Position numbers and translations under genes: made by a program. Shown here piece after piece: positions 17,640-27,206 of a stretch of DNA of 64,000 nucleotides. Position 1 is the stretch's first letter. Every line of letters begins with the position of its first letter. A model generated the notes under the pieces. It was not told the origin of the DNA. It worked only from the letters and a program-made list of their open reading frames with translations, and did not search any database. The stretch covers positions 1,983,001 to 2,047,000 of the forward strand of contig NZ_JBAJNS010000001.1 of the NCBI RefSeq assembly GCF_037911585.1, written 5' to 3'. Source of the stretch: Streptomyces sp. GSL17-111. GTDB lineage: Bacteria > Actinomycetota > Actinomycetes > Streptomycetales > Streptomycetaceae.

Positions 17640-20600
17640 GTGGTTTGCCAATCGGAGATGTTCTGCACCGTTTTGTCGAACAGCAGACCGTCCCGAGTGT
17701 AGGCCGTCATGCGGATGGCCTCGGGTATCGAATCGGCGCCGTCTCCGTAGACGAGCTGGCCGGAGTAGAACACCGGCTTGTTGGAGCGCAGTTGCTTCGC
17801 GATCCGGTTCTCGCAGCGCTTCATGCCGCTCTTGTTCATGCGGTCCGTGCCGGTGAAGAGGTTCTCGCTCCGCCACTCACCGTGGAACTTGTCACCGATG
17901 ATGTGCGTGCGGTTGTAGATCGGCTTCCCGTCGTCCCCGATGTTGTTGCCCTCGGGGAATCCGTGCACGTTCACCCTCGCCTCGTCGTCGCGCTTGGCGC
18001 CGGTGGGCTTGAGGTCGCTCGGGCAGATGAGCGCGGTGGCGCCGTCCGGGCGGCCGGCGCGCAGCGGCTGGTAGTGGTACCGGGCGGAGCGCGGCGTCGT
18101 GTCGCACCGGTTCCGCCCGGTGGACGTCCCGCCACCGCCGCCGGTGTCCGGCTGCGGGGCGAAGCCCAGGAGCTCCTGGGCCATGTCCTGGCCCGTGGCA
18201 CGCGGGTAGAGCTTGAAGTACCCGCGCAGCTCCTCCTCGGTGACCTGCACCTCGCGCTGCGATCGGGTGGCGGAGTCCTCGACGTACTGCTCGAAGGCCG
18301 GGTCGACCAGTGCCTCGGAGGTCTCCCGGGCGTGCTCCTGCTGGAGCAGGCGGCGGAGGATCTCCGACCACGGGGGCGGCGGGGGCGGCGGGGGCGGGCC
18401 GACCCGCACGGGCCGGCCGGTCGGGCCGCCGCCACCGGGGCCGCCCCAGGTGGCGGTGCTGGTGCCGCCCCAGGAGCCGTTCTGTGCGTTGACGGCGTTT
18501 CGGGCGGCGTCCCGGGCGGCCTGCTCACGGGCCGCGTCTTGGGCCGCCTGGAGCTGGTTGTCCCACGCGCGGTTCTGCGCCGCCTCGGCCTGCGCGCGGA
18601 GGGAGGCCGCGAGCGAGCTGTGCGGGGAGCCCCAGGAGAAGGAGTACCCGGACGAAGACGAGGACGACGAGGAGCCCGAACTGCTCCAGTAGTAGATGCC
18701 GACGCCGACGAAGAGACCGACGGTCCCGCCGATGGTGCTGCCGATCGGGCCGCCGGGCGAGCCGAGCGCCGCCCCACCGCACGCGGGTGCGGTCACGGGG
18801 GTGGCGCAGGGGGCGAGGTGGCCGGTGGGGTCGGTGTGGTTCAGCGGGCTGGCGTTGCCGTAGGTGTACCGGTTCGCCATGACGGAGGGCACCGGGTTGA
18901 GGGTCCAACTGTCGCGGGAAACGAACGCGCCGGTGCTGGGGTCGTACCAGCGGGCGTGCATGTTCACCTTGCCGGTGTCCGGGTCGGTGTACTCGCCCTG
19001 GTAGCCCAGGGCGCCCGTGGCCCCGGTCTGCTGGGTGACCTCGCCGTAGGGGGCGTAGGCCGTCGAGCCGGTGAGGGCCGCGCTGGAGGGCGCGAAGGTG
19101 CCGGTGACGTCGCCGTGGGCGTCGGTGAGGACGGCCGTGGCCCCGCTGCCGTCCGCCGCCGCCGTGGACATCGGGTCGCCGGCCGGGTCGCGGGCGATCA
19201 GCTCCCCGGCGGTGGCCACCGGGTTGTTGGAGGTGTCCGCGTACGTCAGGGTGGCTTCCCCGCGCTGCACGAGACGGCCGAGGCCGTCGTAGGCGTAGGC
19301 GGTGCTGCCGTCCGTGAGCAGGCGGCCGAGTGCGTCGTAGCCGGAAGTGGTGTCGCCGTCGGCGCCTCCGGTGGTGCCGAGCAGCGTGCCCCGGGCCGAC
19401 CAGGTGTAGCTGGTGCCATTGGCCGCCAGGAGGCGGTTGCGCTCGTCGTAGGTGGCGGTGGCGTCGCCGACGCGAGTGCGGTTGCCCGCCGCGTCCCAGG
19501 TGTAGTCGGTGACGGTACCGTCCGGAGCGGTCCAGCCGGTGAGGCGCCCTGCGGCGTCGTAGGTGTAGGCGTGTTCGCCCGCGCCCGCCGTGCCGGTGGT
19601 CGTCTTCCCGGTGAGCTGGTCCCGGTCGTCGTAGGTGTAGGCGACGGACGCCGTGGTGGTGCCGTCGGGTGCCGTCAGCGTGTCCTCGGCCAGGCGGCCC
19701 AGGTCGTCGTACCCGAAGGTCCGGTCGGCCGCGCCGGAGCCGTAGCTGACGCTCGCCGGGCGGGACAGGGCGTCGTAGGCGTACGCCCGGGTGGTGCCGG
19801 TGAGCGGGTCGACGGCGGAGGCGAGGCGGCCTGCGGCGTCGTAGTCGAAACTCGCCGCTCCGGCGGCGTCGGTGCGTCCGGTGAGCCGCCCTTCGCCGTC
19901 GTAGGCGAACGTGGCGTCGCCCGAGGGCCCCGAGGTGCTGAGCAGGTTGCCTCGGTCGTCGTACTCCAGGGTGTTGGTGCCGCCGGGGGCGGACAGCGAC
20001 GTGAGGTGGCCCGCGAGGTCGTAGCCGTAGGTGTCGGTGCCGGTGTCCGCCTCGGCGCCGGAGCCGGTGACCTCGGTGATGCGGCCGAGGGCGTCGAACG
20101 TGCGGACCTGCTCCACGCCGCCGGGCTGGATCTCGCGCACCGGTCGTCCGGCGGCGTCGTACACCGTGGTGAAGGTGCGGTCCGCGGCGTCGGGGTGGGC
20201 GGTGGTCGCCGGTTCGACGACGGACTCGGGGCCGCCGCGGCTGGTGAAGGTGTACCAGGTGTCGTTGCCGCGTCCGTCGGTGAGCCGGGTGCGGTTTCCT
20301 GCGGCGTCGTAGCCGAACGTGGTGGTGAGGGACGTCGTCCCGTCCACGGGTTCCGTCAGCTCGGTGATGCGGCCGAGGGCGTCGAACGTCTGGTGGACGG
20401 TGTGGCCCAGCGGGCCGGTGGCCTCGACGGGGTTGCCCGCCGCGTCGTAGACGGAGCTGCGGGTGCGCAGTTCGGTGCCGTCGGGGGCCAGGTCGGTGAC
20501 CGAGGTGGTGCGCCCGGCCGCGTCGTGCGCGGTGCGCACCGTGCGGCCGAGCGGGTCGGTGACGGAGGTGGGCAGACCGGTGGGGCCGTAGGCGTACGTC

Positions 20601-23600
20601 GTCGTCTTCCCGGCGGCGTCGGTGGTGGTGAGGGGCTGGCCCGCCGCGTTGTACGTACTGCTGGTCGTGATGCCGGTGGGGCTCGTGGTGGAGAGCGGGT
20701 TCCCGGCGTCGTCGTACGACGTGCGGGTGGTGAAGTTGCCCGCCGCCGGCCGGCGTTCGACGACGGTGGACGTGATCGGGCGGCCCAGTTCGTCGTACGT
20801 GGTCTCGGTGCGCGCGCCGGTCGGATCGGTGGTCGACAGGCGTTCGCCCACCAGGTCGTAGGTGTGCCGGGTGACGGGCTGCTGCCCGCCCTCGGTGGGG
20901 GCGGGCTCGGTGACGGCGGTGAGCCGGCCGAGCTGGTCGTAGGTGGAGGAGGTGACGTGGCCCAGCGGGTCGGTCTCGGTGGCCACGCGTCCGGCCGCGT
21001 CGTACGTGCGCCGGACGGTCGCCGTCTGCGGGCTGCCGCCGCCGGGCGGGGTGTAGTCGGGCAGGGTGGTGGCGACGGCACGCCCGGCGTCGTCGTAGGC
21101 GGTCCGCGTGACATGGCCGTTCGGGCCCTGGTTGGCCGTCACCTCGCCGAAGGTGTTGTAGCCGGTGCGGGTGGTCGGCCGCTCGGTGGTGGCGGGCGCA
21201 CCGTGCTGCTCGACGGTCACCGGGGCGGCGGCCGTCTCCACGAGGCGGCCGAGGGCGTCGTAGGTGAAGTCGGTGGTGTGGTCGGCCGGGTCGGCGCCGC
21301 TGACGTTGCCGCGCGGGGCGGTCTCGGTGAGCGTCAGGCCGCGGTCGTCGACGGTGCGGGTGGTGACGAGGTCCTCGGCGCCGTTCTCCACGGTCACGCG
21401 GACGACCTCGCCGACGCCGTTGCGCTCGTAGGTGACGCGCTCGGTGCGGTCACCGCCCGCGCCGGTGCGGGTCTCGGTGGCGACCTCGCCCCCCGCGTCG
21501 TGGGTGTAGGCGGTGCGTCGGGCCAGACCGTCGGGGTCGAGGACCTCGGCGGTGGTCTGCCCGGCCGCGTCCACCTCGTAGGCCGTGGTGACGGAGCCGT
21601 TGCCGGTCGTCTCGGAGATGAGGTTGCCGGCGGCGTCGTACGCCCGCTCGGTCAGGACGACGTCGCGGGTCGTGCCGTCCGGGTCGTGGAAGCCGACGAG
21701 GGTGCGCCGGGCGAGCAGTCCGTCGTCGTAGTAGGTGTGCCGGGTGGTGCGACCCATCGCGTCGGTGTGCTCGGCGAGGCGGCCCACCGGGTCGTAGGCG
21801 TAGGAGTCCAGGACGACGTCGGCCACGTTCCCGCTGCCGTCGTCGTAGTCCTTGAGGGTGACCTCGGCGAGCTTTCCGAGGGGGGTGTAGTCGTAGGTGA
21901 ACTCCTCGCCGCCGGGCAGCGTGCGCGCGGTCTGGCGGCCGTGGACGTCGTAGCCGTAGCTCTCCCGGCCCTCCTCCGGGTCGGTGGTGGTGGCCAGGCG
22001 GCCATAGCCGTCGTAGGTGCGGGTCGTGGTGCGGGTGGCGTCGTCGCCGAGGGCGTCGGCCACGGACTCCGTCAGGGTCAGGCCGTCGGCGTCGTAGGTG
22101 TACGTCGTCACCGCCTGGTGCTGCTCGTCGGTGACGGCGTTGGCGGAGGCCGGCGCCGTCCCCCGCACGACGCGCGACTCGCCGTCGTAGGCCGTGGTGC
22201 TGGTGACGCCCTCGGGGTGGGCGTCGCTCGTGACGGTGCTGGAGACCTCACGGCCGAGCGCGTCGTAGGTGTACGCGGTCTCCACACCGGCGGGGTCGGT
22301 GACGCGGGCCAGGTCGCCTGCGGCGGTGTAGGCGCGGGTGGTGACGCCGCCGCGCGCGTCCGTCGTCGTCTCCAGCAGCCCGGCCGGGGCGGTGCCGCCG
22401 CCGACCGCCGTCTCCGTGCCGTCCGTGAAGGTGTGCGTCACCGTGCGGCCGTCGGGGAAACCCGGCGTGGCCGGGGCGGTGGTGGAGATGCGGTCGCCCT
22501 GGGCGTTGTAACCGTAGGAGGTGCGGTAGGTGTCGTCCTCGGCGTCGGCCGAGCGGGCGTCGCGGTGGGCGGTCACCTGGTCGTTGCGCGGGTCGAGCGG
22601 GTCGTCCTCGTTAAGGAAGTACGCCGTGTAGGACGTGTGGCAGGTGGCGTCGTCCCCGGCGTCCCGGCAGGTGGTCTGCGAGACCTTGTTGCCTCGGTCG
22701 TCGTGGCCGAGTCGGGTGACGGTGCCGTCGGGTGCCGTCGTTGCGGCGAGGAAGCCGCCGGTGTCGTAGGCGAAGCTCGCCGTGTGGCCGCCGACATCGG
22801 TCTGGGTGACCAGCCGGTGGCCCTGCAACGGGTCGTAAGCGTAAGCGGACTTCCGCTCGTCGGGGTCGGTGACGGTCACCGTGACGGTGGGGTCGGCCTC
22901 GACCCCGGCTTCGCCGTCGGACGCGGGCCGCCCCTCGGGGCCGGTCAGTTCGTGTGCGGAGAGCTGGTAGGTGCCGCCGTCCGCGTCGGTGTAGGACGCG
23001 ACGCGGTCCAGCGCCGTGTCGTAGGTGACCTCGGCGTGTACCCGCCCGCTCGGCCGGACGACCCGGGTGAGCTGCTGGGCGGTGGCGCCGGCGGCGTGGT
23101 GCTCGGCGACGGTGTGCTCGCCGAGCGGACGGCCGTAGACGGCGACCTCGTCGATACCGCCTGCGAAGTGGCCGACGGTGCCGGTGGTGGCGGGCCAGTC
23201 CTTCCAGTAACCGGCGCCGAGGTAGACGAAGCGCTGGTCGTACTGGGAGATGCTGCCCGCCAGCGTCCCGACGGCCTGGCCGTCGAGGTACAGCGTCTGG
23301 GTGTTGCCCGCGGCCGTCAGCGCGGCGTGGTGCCAGGCGCCGTCGTTGACCGGTGCCGCCGACGTGATCGGATCCGCGTCGCCGTTCCAGAACTCGCCGC
23401 GCAGCTTGCCGTCCGTGCCGACGTAGAGCGCGGGCGTGGACGTTCCGGCGGTGTTCTCCTCCAGCGTGTTGTCCTGGTAGCTGAACAGCACGCCGCTGCC
23501 ACTGGTGCGGAACCACAGCTCCACGGTGAGGTACGGGGTGTCGGAGACGAGCTGGTCGGGCAACTGCACGTACGAGCTGGAGCCGTTGAACGACGCGGAG

Positions 23601-26600
23601 CTGTCGGGGCTGCCCGCCAGCGCGCCGGGCAGGCCGAGCGTCACGTCGCGGTAGGTTCCGGCGTGCTGGTCGCGGTTGAGCAGCAGGTCGCTCTCGGCCC
23701 GGTCGGCTCCGGACTCCTCGCCCAGGCGCCAGTAGGAGAACGGGCCCGCGTCCCGCAGCACGGTGCGGTGGTGGGAGCCGTCGCCGTAGGTGTAACGGGT
23801 GCAGGCACCGGTGCCGTCCTCGGGGCCGCAGACCTCGGTCAGCCGGTGGCCGACGTAGGTGTAGTCCCACGTCAGCGGGTCGGCCTCACCGTCGGGGCTC
23901 TGCGTCGTCACGGAGGTGACGTGGCCGCCCGCCCAGGTGAAGTTCAGGGTGCGGTCGCCGACGCCGGTGACGGTGGTGAGCCGGTCGCCGTCGTAGGTCA
24001 TGCGCTGGGCACGGCCACGGAAGTCGGTGACCTCGGTGATGCGGCCCTGGGCGTCGAAGAGGTGGTCGGTCTGTTCCTTGTCGGTCAGACGCCAGCCGTC
24101 GTCCTGGGTGCGGGTGAGGGTGGCGAAGCTGCCGTGGGGCGGTGCGTAGGTGCCGTCGGGGTGGTGGCCGAAGCGGACCTGACGGCCCGAGGGGTAGGTG
24201 ACCACGACGTTGCCGGTGCCGTCCTCGTCCGGCTCGACCCGCATGTCGTAGCGGGTGCTCCAGCCGGCACCGAAGGCGTTGTCGTCACGCGGGTCACGGC
24301 TGTTGTAGGTGCGGGTGACGCTCAACGCGGGACCGACCGTGGCGACCTGCGCGTCGGTGTCGGTGGTGGTGTAGTTGCCGGTGCGCGGATCGACCTCACG
24401 CCCGTCGGCGGCCGCGCCGCCCAGGTGGGAGGTGATCGCGGGCTGCTCGACGGCGGTGGTGAAGGGGTAGTACGGGCTGAGCGGTCCCTCCTCGCTCCCC
24501 TCGCGGGCCTTGACCCGCCACACGTACTGCTCGCCCCACTCCAGGGTGTCGGCGGGCACGTTCCAGGTCCGCGGGTCCACCCAGCCGGAGTCCACGCAGT
24601 TCACCGGCGCCTCCGTGCTGCCCTCACACACCTCGAACCAGTGATCGATGGACGCGTCGGCCGGATAGTGGTCGATCGTCTCCGCGTCCACGAACAACGC
24701 CGGCGTCAGACTGCCCACCTGACCACCGGGCCGCGGATAGACGTCCGTGATCCGCGGACCCACGTCCTGCGAGGTCACCGTCACCGTGGCGACGGGCACG
24801 TTCTCGCTGGACATCCACTTCTGGTCCCGAAGGCGCTGCATGTCGAAGCTGACCTTGTACTTACCGGGCGGCAGCTCGGGTATCCGCGCGTTCAGCGTGG
24901 CGTCGTCGCCCGGGGTGAGGCGTTCGTTGAGACGGGTGAAGGCGACGGCGTCCAGCAGCTTCCCGCTGTCGTGGTCACGGACGCGCGCGCCGAGCCGCAG
25001 TTCGTTCCAGCCCAGCGCCTCCCAGGTGAAGTCGCCCAGGTTGGTGACGTTGACGCTGATCTCACCGCCCTGGTGACCGGTGAGCGGCGCCGACTGCGAA
25101 CCGACGCTGTACTCGGCACCCCAGGCGCTGTGCGTGACGGCGAGGTAGGGCTCGTTGGCGGAGTTCCGGCTGCCGAACCGCTTCCACGCACCGCTGTCGC
25201 TGTAGGTGGCGCGCAGGCTCAGACCGTGGTTCTTGACCGCGCCGTCCGCCCAGCCCTGCACCAGCTCGGTGCCGCTCAGCCCGAGGTCGATGACCTCCCA
25301 CCGGGAACCACCGCAGTTCGCGCCGTGGGCGAAGGACTTCCTTGCCACCGGCCCGGACTTCACGGACGGGGCGTTGTTCCACGTGACCGTGCCCACGCCC
25401 CAGGGCTCCGTGACCTGGTGGACGCGCACCTCGTGGGCGGAGCAGGAGGAGGACCAGTGGTTGAACAGGCCGAGGTCCGCGTTGAGGATGTAGCGGTTGT
25501 CGAGCGTGGCGGCGAGGTCGTGAAAGCTGAGGTAGCTCATCGCACGGCTGCCGCCGCCGTCGTAGCTGCCCACCTTCAGCTCGTCATCGCCGCTGAAGTT
25601 GCTGTTCGGCCAGTCGTCCTGGACGAAGGCGTCACCGTAGGTCTCGACGTCGTCGACGCTCGGGTCGACGAGCACCGGGTACTCCCGCTCAGGAGCGTCC
25701 AGCCAGGCGTCGTCCATGGTCACACGGAGTGCCCAGCCGTCGCCGTGCTCCGTCAGCCCGTAGGTGACGTCGCCGGAGATCGCTGGTCCGCCGGACGCGG
25801 GGTCCTCGGCGGAGTCCTCCATCCAGCCCGTCGGGACGACGGCGCGGACGACGTCCTCCTCGTCGCGGAGCAGGACGGCTCCGTCCTCGGTCAGTTCGGG
25901 CACCAGGCCGTCGAGGGTGAGGGGGAACGTCCAGGTGCGCGGCGCGTCCGGAGAGTTGAGGACGATCGTCTCCTTGATCATCCCGTGCTTCGCCTGGATC
26001 GACAGGTCGGCGTCCGCACGGATGCCCGCGTAGGTGACCGTGTCGTCGGTGACCGTGCCGGTGACGCCTTCGGCCCCGCTCAGCGCGAACGCCACACCGT
26101 GCCCGTCCGCACCGACCGCCATGGCGGCGAGGGCCGGGTCGTCACCGCGCTCCGCGACGGTCAGGCCGGAGTCGTCCGCCGCGACGTGGAGCCGGCCGTC
26201 CTCGGCGGTGGCCGGCGCGCTGCGGGCGAGGGAGTCCTCGGCCTGCGCCTCGGGGACGAGGGAGGTGTCGATCTCCTCCCACGTGCCGTCCTCGGCGCGG
26301 AAGTGGACCGGTTCGGGGTGGACTCGTGTCGTCCGGGTGCCGTCCGGGTTGCGGAACTCCTTGGTGGTGGCGGTGCGTTCGCCGACGTCCTCGGTGCTGC
26401 GGCCGGGGACGAACCCGGGGGATCCCTCTTCGGTCGTGGACGTTTCGGCTTCGATCTCCACGGGTTCGGCCTCGGGCTCGACGGCCGTGAATCCGGCCGC
26501 GTCGTCGGCCAGCGGCAGCGCGTCCCCGTCGGCGGGCAGGTCGGTGGCGTCCGTCCGGTTGTGCCCGGTCGCGTCGGTCTGCTCGGAACCGACCGCGTGG

Positions 26601-26824
26601 TCCCGTCCGGCCGCCGTCCCGGTGCGCTGCCGCGGAGCGTCCGCTGTGGCGCCGGGCAACGTCGGGGCGGCGGCGGCGATCCCGGCAAGGACCGGTGACG
26701 GCAGCACGCCCGCCGCGACGGCCAGCACCAGGGAACCCGCCGTCAGCCGGAAGGACGCGGGCCCCTGCCCCGACCGCTGCCGCCGCCGGGTACGGGACGG
26801 CTGCCGCGGCGAAGAGCGGGGCAC
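17633..26824 (-). CDS. Secreted RHS/YD-repeat polymorphic toxin with C-terminal DNA/RNA nuclease domain
   Basis: The protein has 3,063 residues. GTG 26824 has AGAAGGAG 5 bases upstream and opens a long signal sequence with an Arg-rich n-region and hydrophobic core. Approximate layout: DNRLRE-type domain 390-570; Ig-like module 570-690; DUF6531-like segment about 800-910; YD repeats 915-1015; LamG-like domain 1028-1244; many YD repeats 1255-2600; RHS core ending YGNASPLNHTDPTGH near 2669; hydrophobic segment 2686-2712; Ser-rich and poly-Pro linker to about 2815; pre-toxin helical region; nuclease tip from about 2890. The tip contains YNRTHIIGDKFHG (His2974) and SENLFTGTDRMNKSGM, matching Endonuclea_NS_2 (streptodornase-like) enzymes. 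The RHS shell should encapsulate and deliver the tip to competitors. It is coupled to a SUKH immunity gene. Confidence 0.93.
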   Translation of the reverse strand: MPRSSPRQPSRTRRRQRSGQGPASFRLTAGSLVLAVAAGVLPSPVLAGIAAAAPTLPGATADAPRQRTGTAAGRDHAVGSEQTDATGHNRTDATDLPADGDALPLADDAAGFTAVEPEAEPVEIEAETSTTEEGSPGFVPGRSTEDVGERTATTKEFRNPDGTRTTRVHPEPVHFRAEDGTWEEIDTSLVPEAQAEDSLARSAPATAEDGRLHVAADDSGLTVAERGDDPALAAMAVGADGHGVAFALSGAEGVTGTVTDDTVTYAGIRADADLSIQAKHGMIKETIVLNSPDAPRTWTFPLTLDGLVPELTEDGAVLLRDEEDVVRAVVPTGWMEDSAEDPASGGPAISGDVTYGLTEHGDGWALRVTMDDAWLDAPEREYPVLVDPSVDDVETYGDAFVQDDWPNSNFSGDDELKVGSYDGGGSRAMSYLSFHDLAATLDNRYILNADLGLFNHWSSSCSAHEVRVHQVTEPWGVGTVTWNNAPSVKSGPVARKSFAHGANCGGSRWEVIDLGLSGTELVQGWADGAVKNHGLSLRATYSDSGAWKRFGSRNSANEPYLAVTHSAWGAEYSVGSQSAPLTGHQGGEISVNVTNLGDFTWEALGWNELRLGARVRDHDSGKLLDAVAFTRLNERLTPGDDATLNARIPELPPGKYKVSFDMQRLRDQKWMSSENVPVATVTVTSQDVGPRITDVYPRPGGQVGSLTPALFVDAETIDHYPADASIDHWFEVCEGSTEAPVNCVDSGWVDPRTWNVPADTLEWGEQYVWRVKAREGSEEGPLSPYYPFTTAVEQPAITSHLGGAAADGREVDPRTGNYTTTDTDAQVATVGPALSVTRTYNSRDPRDDNAFGAGWSTRYDMRVEPDEDGTGNVVVTYPSGRQVRFGHHPDGTYAPPHGSFATLTRTQDDGWRLTDKEQTDHLFDAQGRITEVTDFRGRAQRMTYDGDRLTTVTGVGDRTLNFTWAGGHVTSVTTQSPDGEADPLTWDYTYVGHRLTEVCGPEDGTGACTRYTYGDGSHHRTVLRDAGPFSYWRLGEESGADRAESDLLLNRDQHAGTYRDVTLGLPGALAGSPDSSASFNGSSSYVQLPDQLVSDTPYLTVELWFRTSGSGVLFSYQDNTLEENTAGTSTPALYVGTDGKLRGEFWNGDADPITSAAPVNDGAWHHAALTAAGNTQTLYLDGQAVGTLAGSISQYDQRFVYLGAGYWKDWPATTGTVGHFAGGIDEVAVYGRPLGEHTVAEHHAAGATAQQLTRVVRPSGRVHAEVTYDTALDRVASYTDADGGTYQLSAHELTGPEGRPASDGEAGVEADPTVTVTVTDPDERKSAYAYDPLQGHRLVTQTDVGGHTASFAYDTGGFLAATTAPDGTVTRLGHDDRGNKVSQTTCRDAGDDATCHTSYTAYFLNEDDPLDPRNDQVTAHRDARSADAEDDTYRTSYGYNAQGDRISTTAPATPGFPDGRTVTHTFTDGTETAVGGGTAPAGLLETTTDARGGVTTRAYTAAGDLARVTDPAGVETAYTYDALGREVSSTVTSDAHPEGVTSTTAYDGESRVVRGTAPASANAVTDEQHQAVTTYTYDADGLTLTESVADALGDDATRTTTRTYDGYGRLATTTDPEEGRESYGYDVHGRQTARTLPGGEEFTYDYTPLGKLAEVTLKDYDDGSGNVADVVLDSYAYDPVGRLAEHTDAMGRTTRHTYYDDGLLARRTLVGFHDPDGTTRDVVLTERAYDAAGNLISETTGNGSVTTAYEVDAAGQTTAEVLDPDGLARRTAYTHDAGGEVATETRTGAGGDRTERVTYERNGVGEVVRVTVENGAEDLVTTRTVDDRGLTLTETAPRGNVSGADPADHTTDFTYDALGRLVETAAAPVTVEQHGAPATTERPTTRTGYNTFGEVTANQGPNGHVTRTAYDDAGRAVATTLPDYTPPGGGSPQTATVRRTYDAAGRVATETDPLGHVTSSTYDQLGRLTAVTEPAPTEGGQQPVTRHTYDLVGERLSTTDPTGARTETTYDELGRPITSTVVERRPAAGNFTTRTSYDDAGNPLSTTSPTGITTSSTYNAAGQPLTTTDAAGKTTTYAYGPTGLPTSVTDPLGRTVRTAHDAAGRTTSVTDLAPDGTELRTRSSVYDAAGNPVEATGPLGHTVHQTFDALGRITELTEPVDGTTSLTTTFGYDAAGNRTRLTDGRGNDTWYTFTSRGGPESVVEPATTAHPDAADRTFTTVYDAAGRPVREIQPGGVEQVRTFDALGRITEVTGSGAEADTGTDTYGYDLAGHLTSLSAPGGTNTLEYDDRGNLLSTSGPSGDATFAYDGEGRLTGRTDAAGAASFDYDAAGRLASAVDPLTGTTRAYAYDALSRPASVSYGSGAADRTFGYDDLGRLAEDTLTAPDGTTTASVAYTYDDRDQLTGKTTTGTAGAGEHAYTYDAAGRLTGWTAPDGTVTDYTWDAAGNRTRVGDATATYDERNRLLAANGTSYTWSARGTLLGTTGGADGDTTSGYDALGRLLTDGSTAYAYDGLGRLVQRGEATLTYADTSNNPVATAGELIARDPAGDPMSTAAADGSGATAVLTDAHGDVTGTFAPSSAALTGSTAYAPYGEVTQQTGATGALGYQGEYTDPDTGKVNMHARWYDPSTGAFVSRDSWTLNPVPSVMANRYTYGNASPLNHTDPTGHLAPCATPVTAPACGGAALGSPGGPIGSTIGGTVGLFVGVGIYYWSSSGSSSSSSSSGYSFSWGSPHSSLAASLRAQAEAAQNRAWDNQLQAAQDAAREQAARDAARNAVNAQNGSWGGTSTATWGGPGGGGPTGRPVRVGPPPPPPPPPWSEILRRLLQQEHARETSEALVDPAFEQYVEDSATRSQREVQVTEEELRGYFKLYPRATGQDMAQELLGFAPQPDTGGGGGTSTGRNRCDTTPRSARYHYQPLRAGRPDGATALICPSDLKPTGAKRDDEARVNVHGFPEGNNIGDDGKPIYNRTHIIGDKFHGEWRSENLFTGTDRMNKSGMKRCENRIAKQLRSNKPVFYSGQLVYGDGADSIPEAIRMTAYTRDGLLFDKTVQNISDWQTTC

Positions 26825-27206
26825 GGGGTCTCCTTCTGACGCTGATACAACAACGCCGACCGCACCCGCGAGGGGCGGTCGGCCACAGAACAAGTGGGGC
26901 AGGTGGACGCGCGGAGCCACGGACGTGAGTGCGAGGACCCTGAGCGGCGTAAACGTTAGATGATCGATGGCCCCAGCTGCGTTGGTCATGACAACGGATG
27001 CATAACGTCTGCGCAGGTCATCGAGGTGTCGCCGCGCCGGAGGCGGGCCGGGTCGTGCCCCCAACCGCCGCGTGTGACCGCCGGGTTGTCTGCGACTGAC
27101 GGTCGCCACACCTGCGGTCCGTGGGCCGCAGGCAGTGATCAAGTTGAGATCTTGCCCTGGTTACCCTGCGTCTTCGATCGAGGAAGCCGCCGCGCGAAGG
27201 GGAGTC
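26825..27206. promoter_or_regulatory. Divergent intergenic region between toxin and FG-GAP genes
   Basis: These 382 bases must contain promoters for both the RHS toxin and the FG-GAP gene. A low-GC patch around 26944-27005 is visible. I cannot point to confident -35/-10 pairs, and see no small gene. Confidence 0.5.

Noticed and set aside
18800..24100. Dense repeats that might be a CRISPR array or tandem array
   Set aside because: They are YD repeats inside one continuous RHS reading frame, with variable spacing and codon-level divergence.
16898..26698. A 3,266-codon open frame antisense to the RHS toxin gene
   Set aside because: It mirrors the toxin gene with Val/Gly/Arg-rich low-complexity translation and no domain. 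The GC-rich third positions and YD repeats of the true gene keep the antisense frame free of stops.
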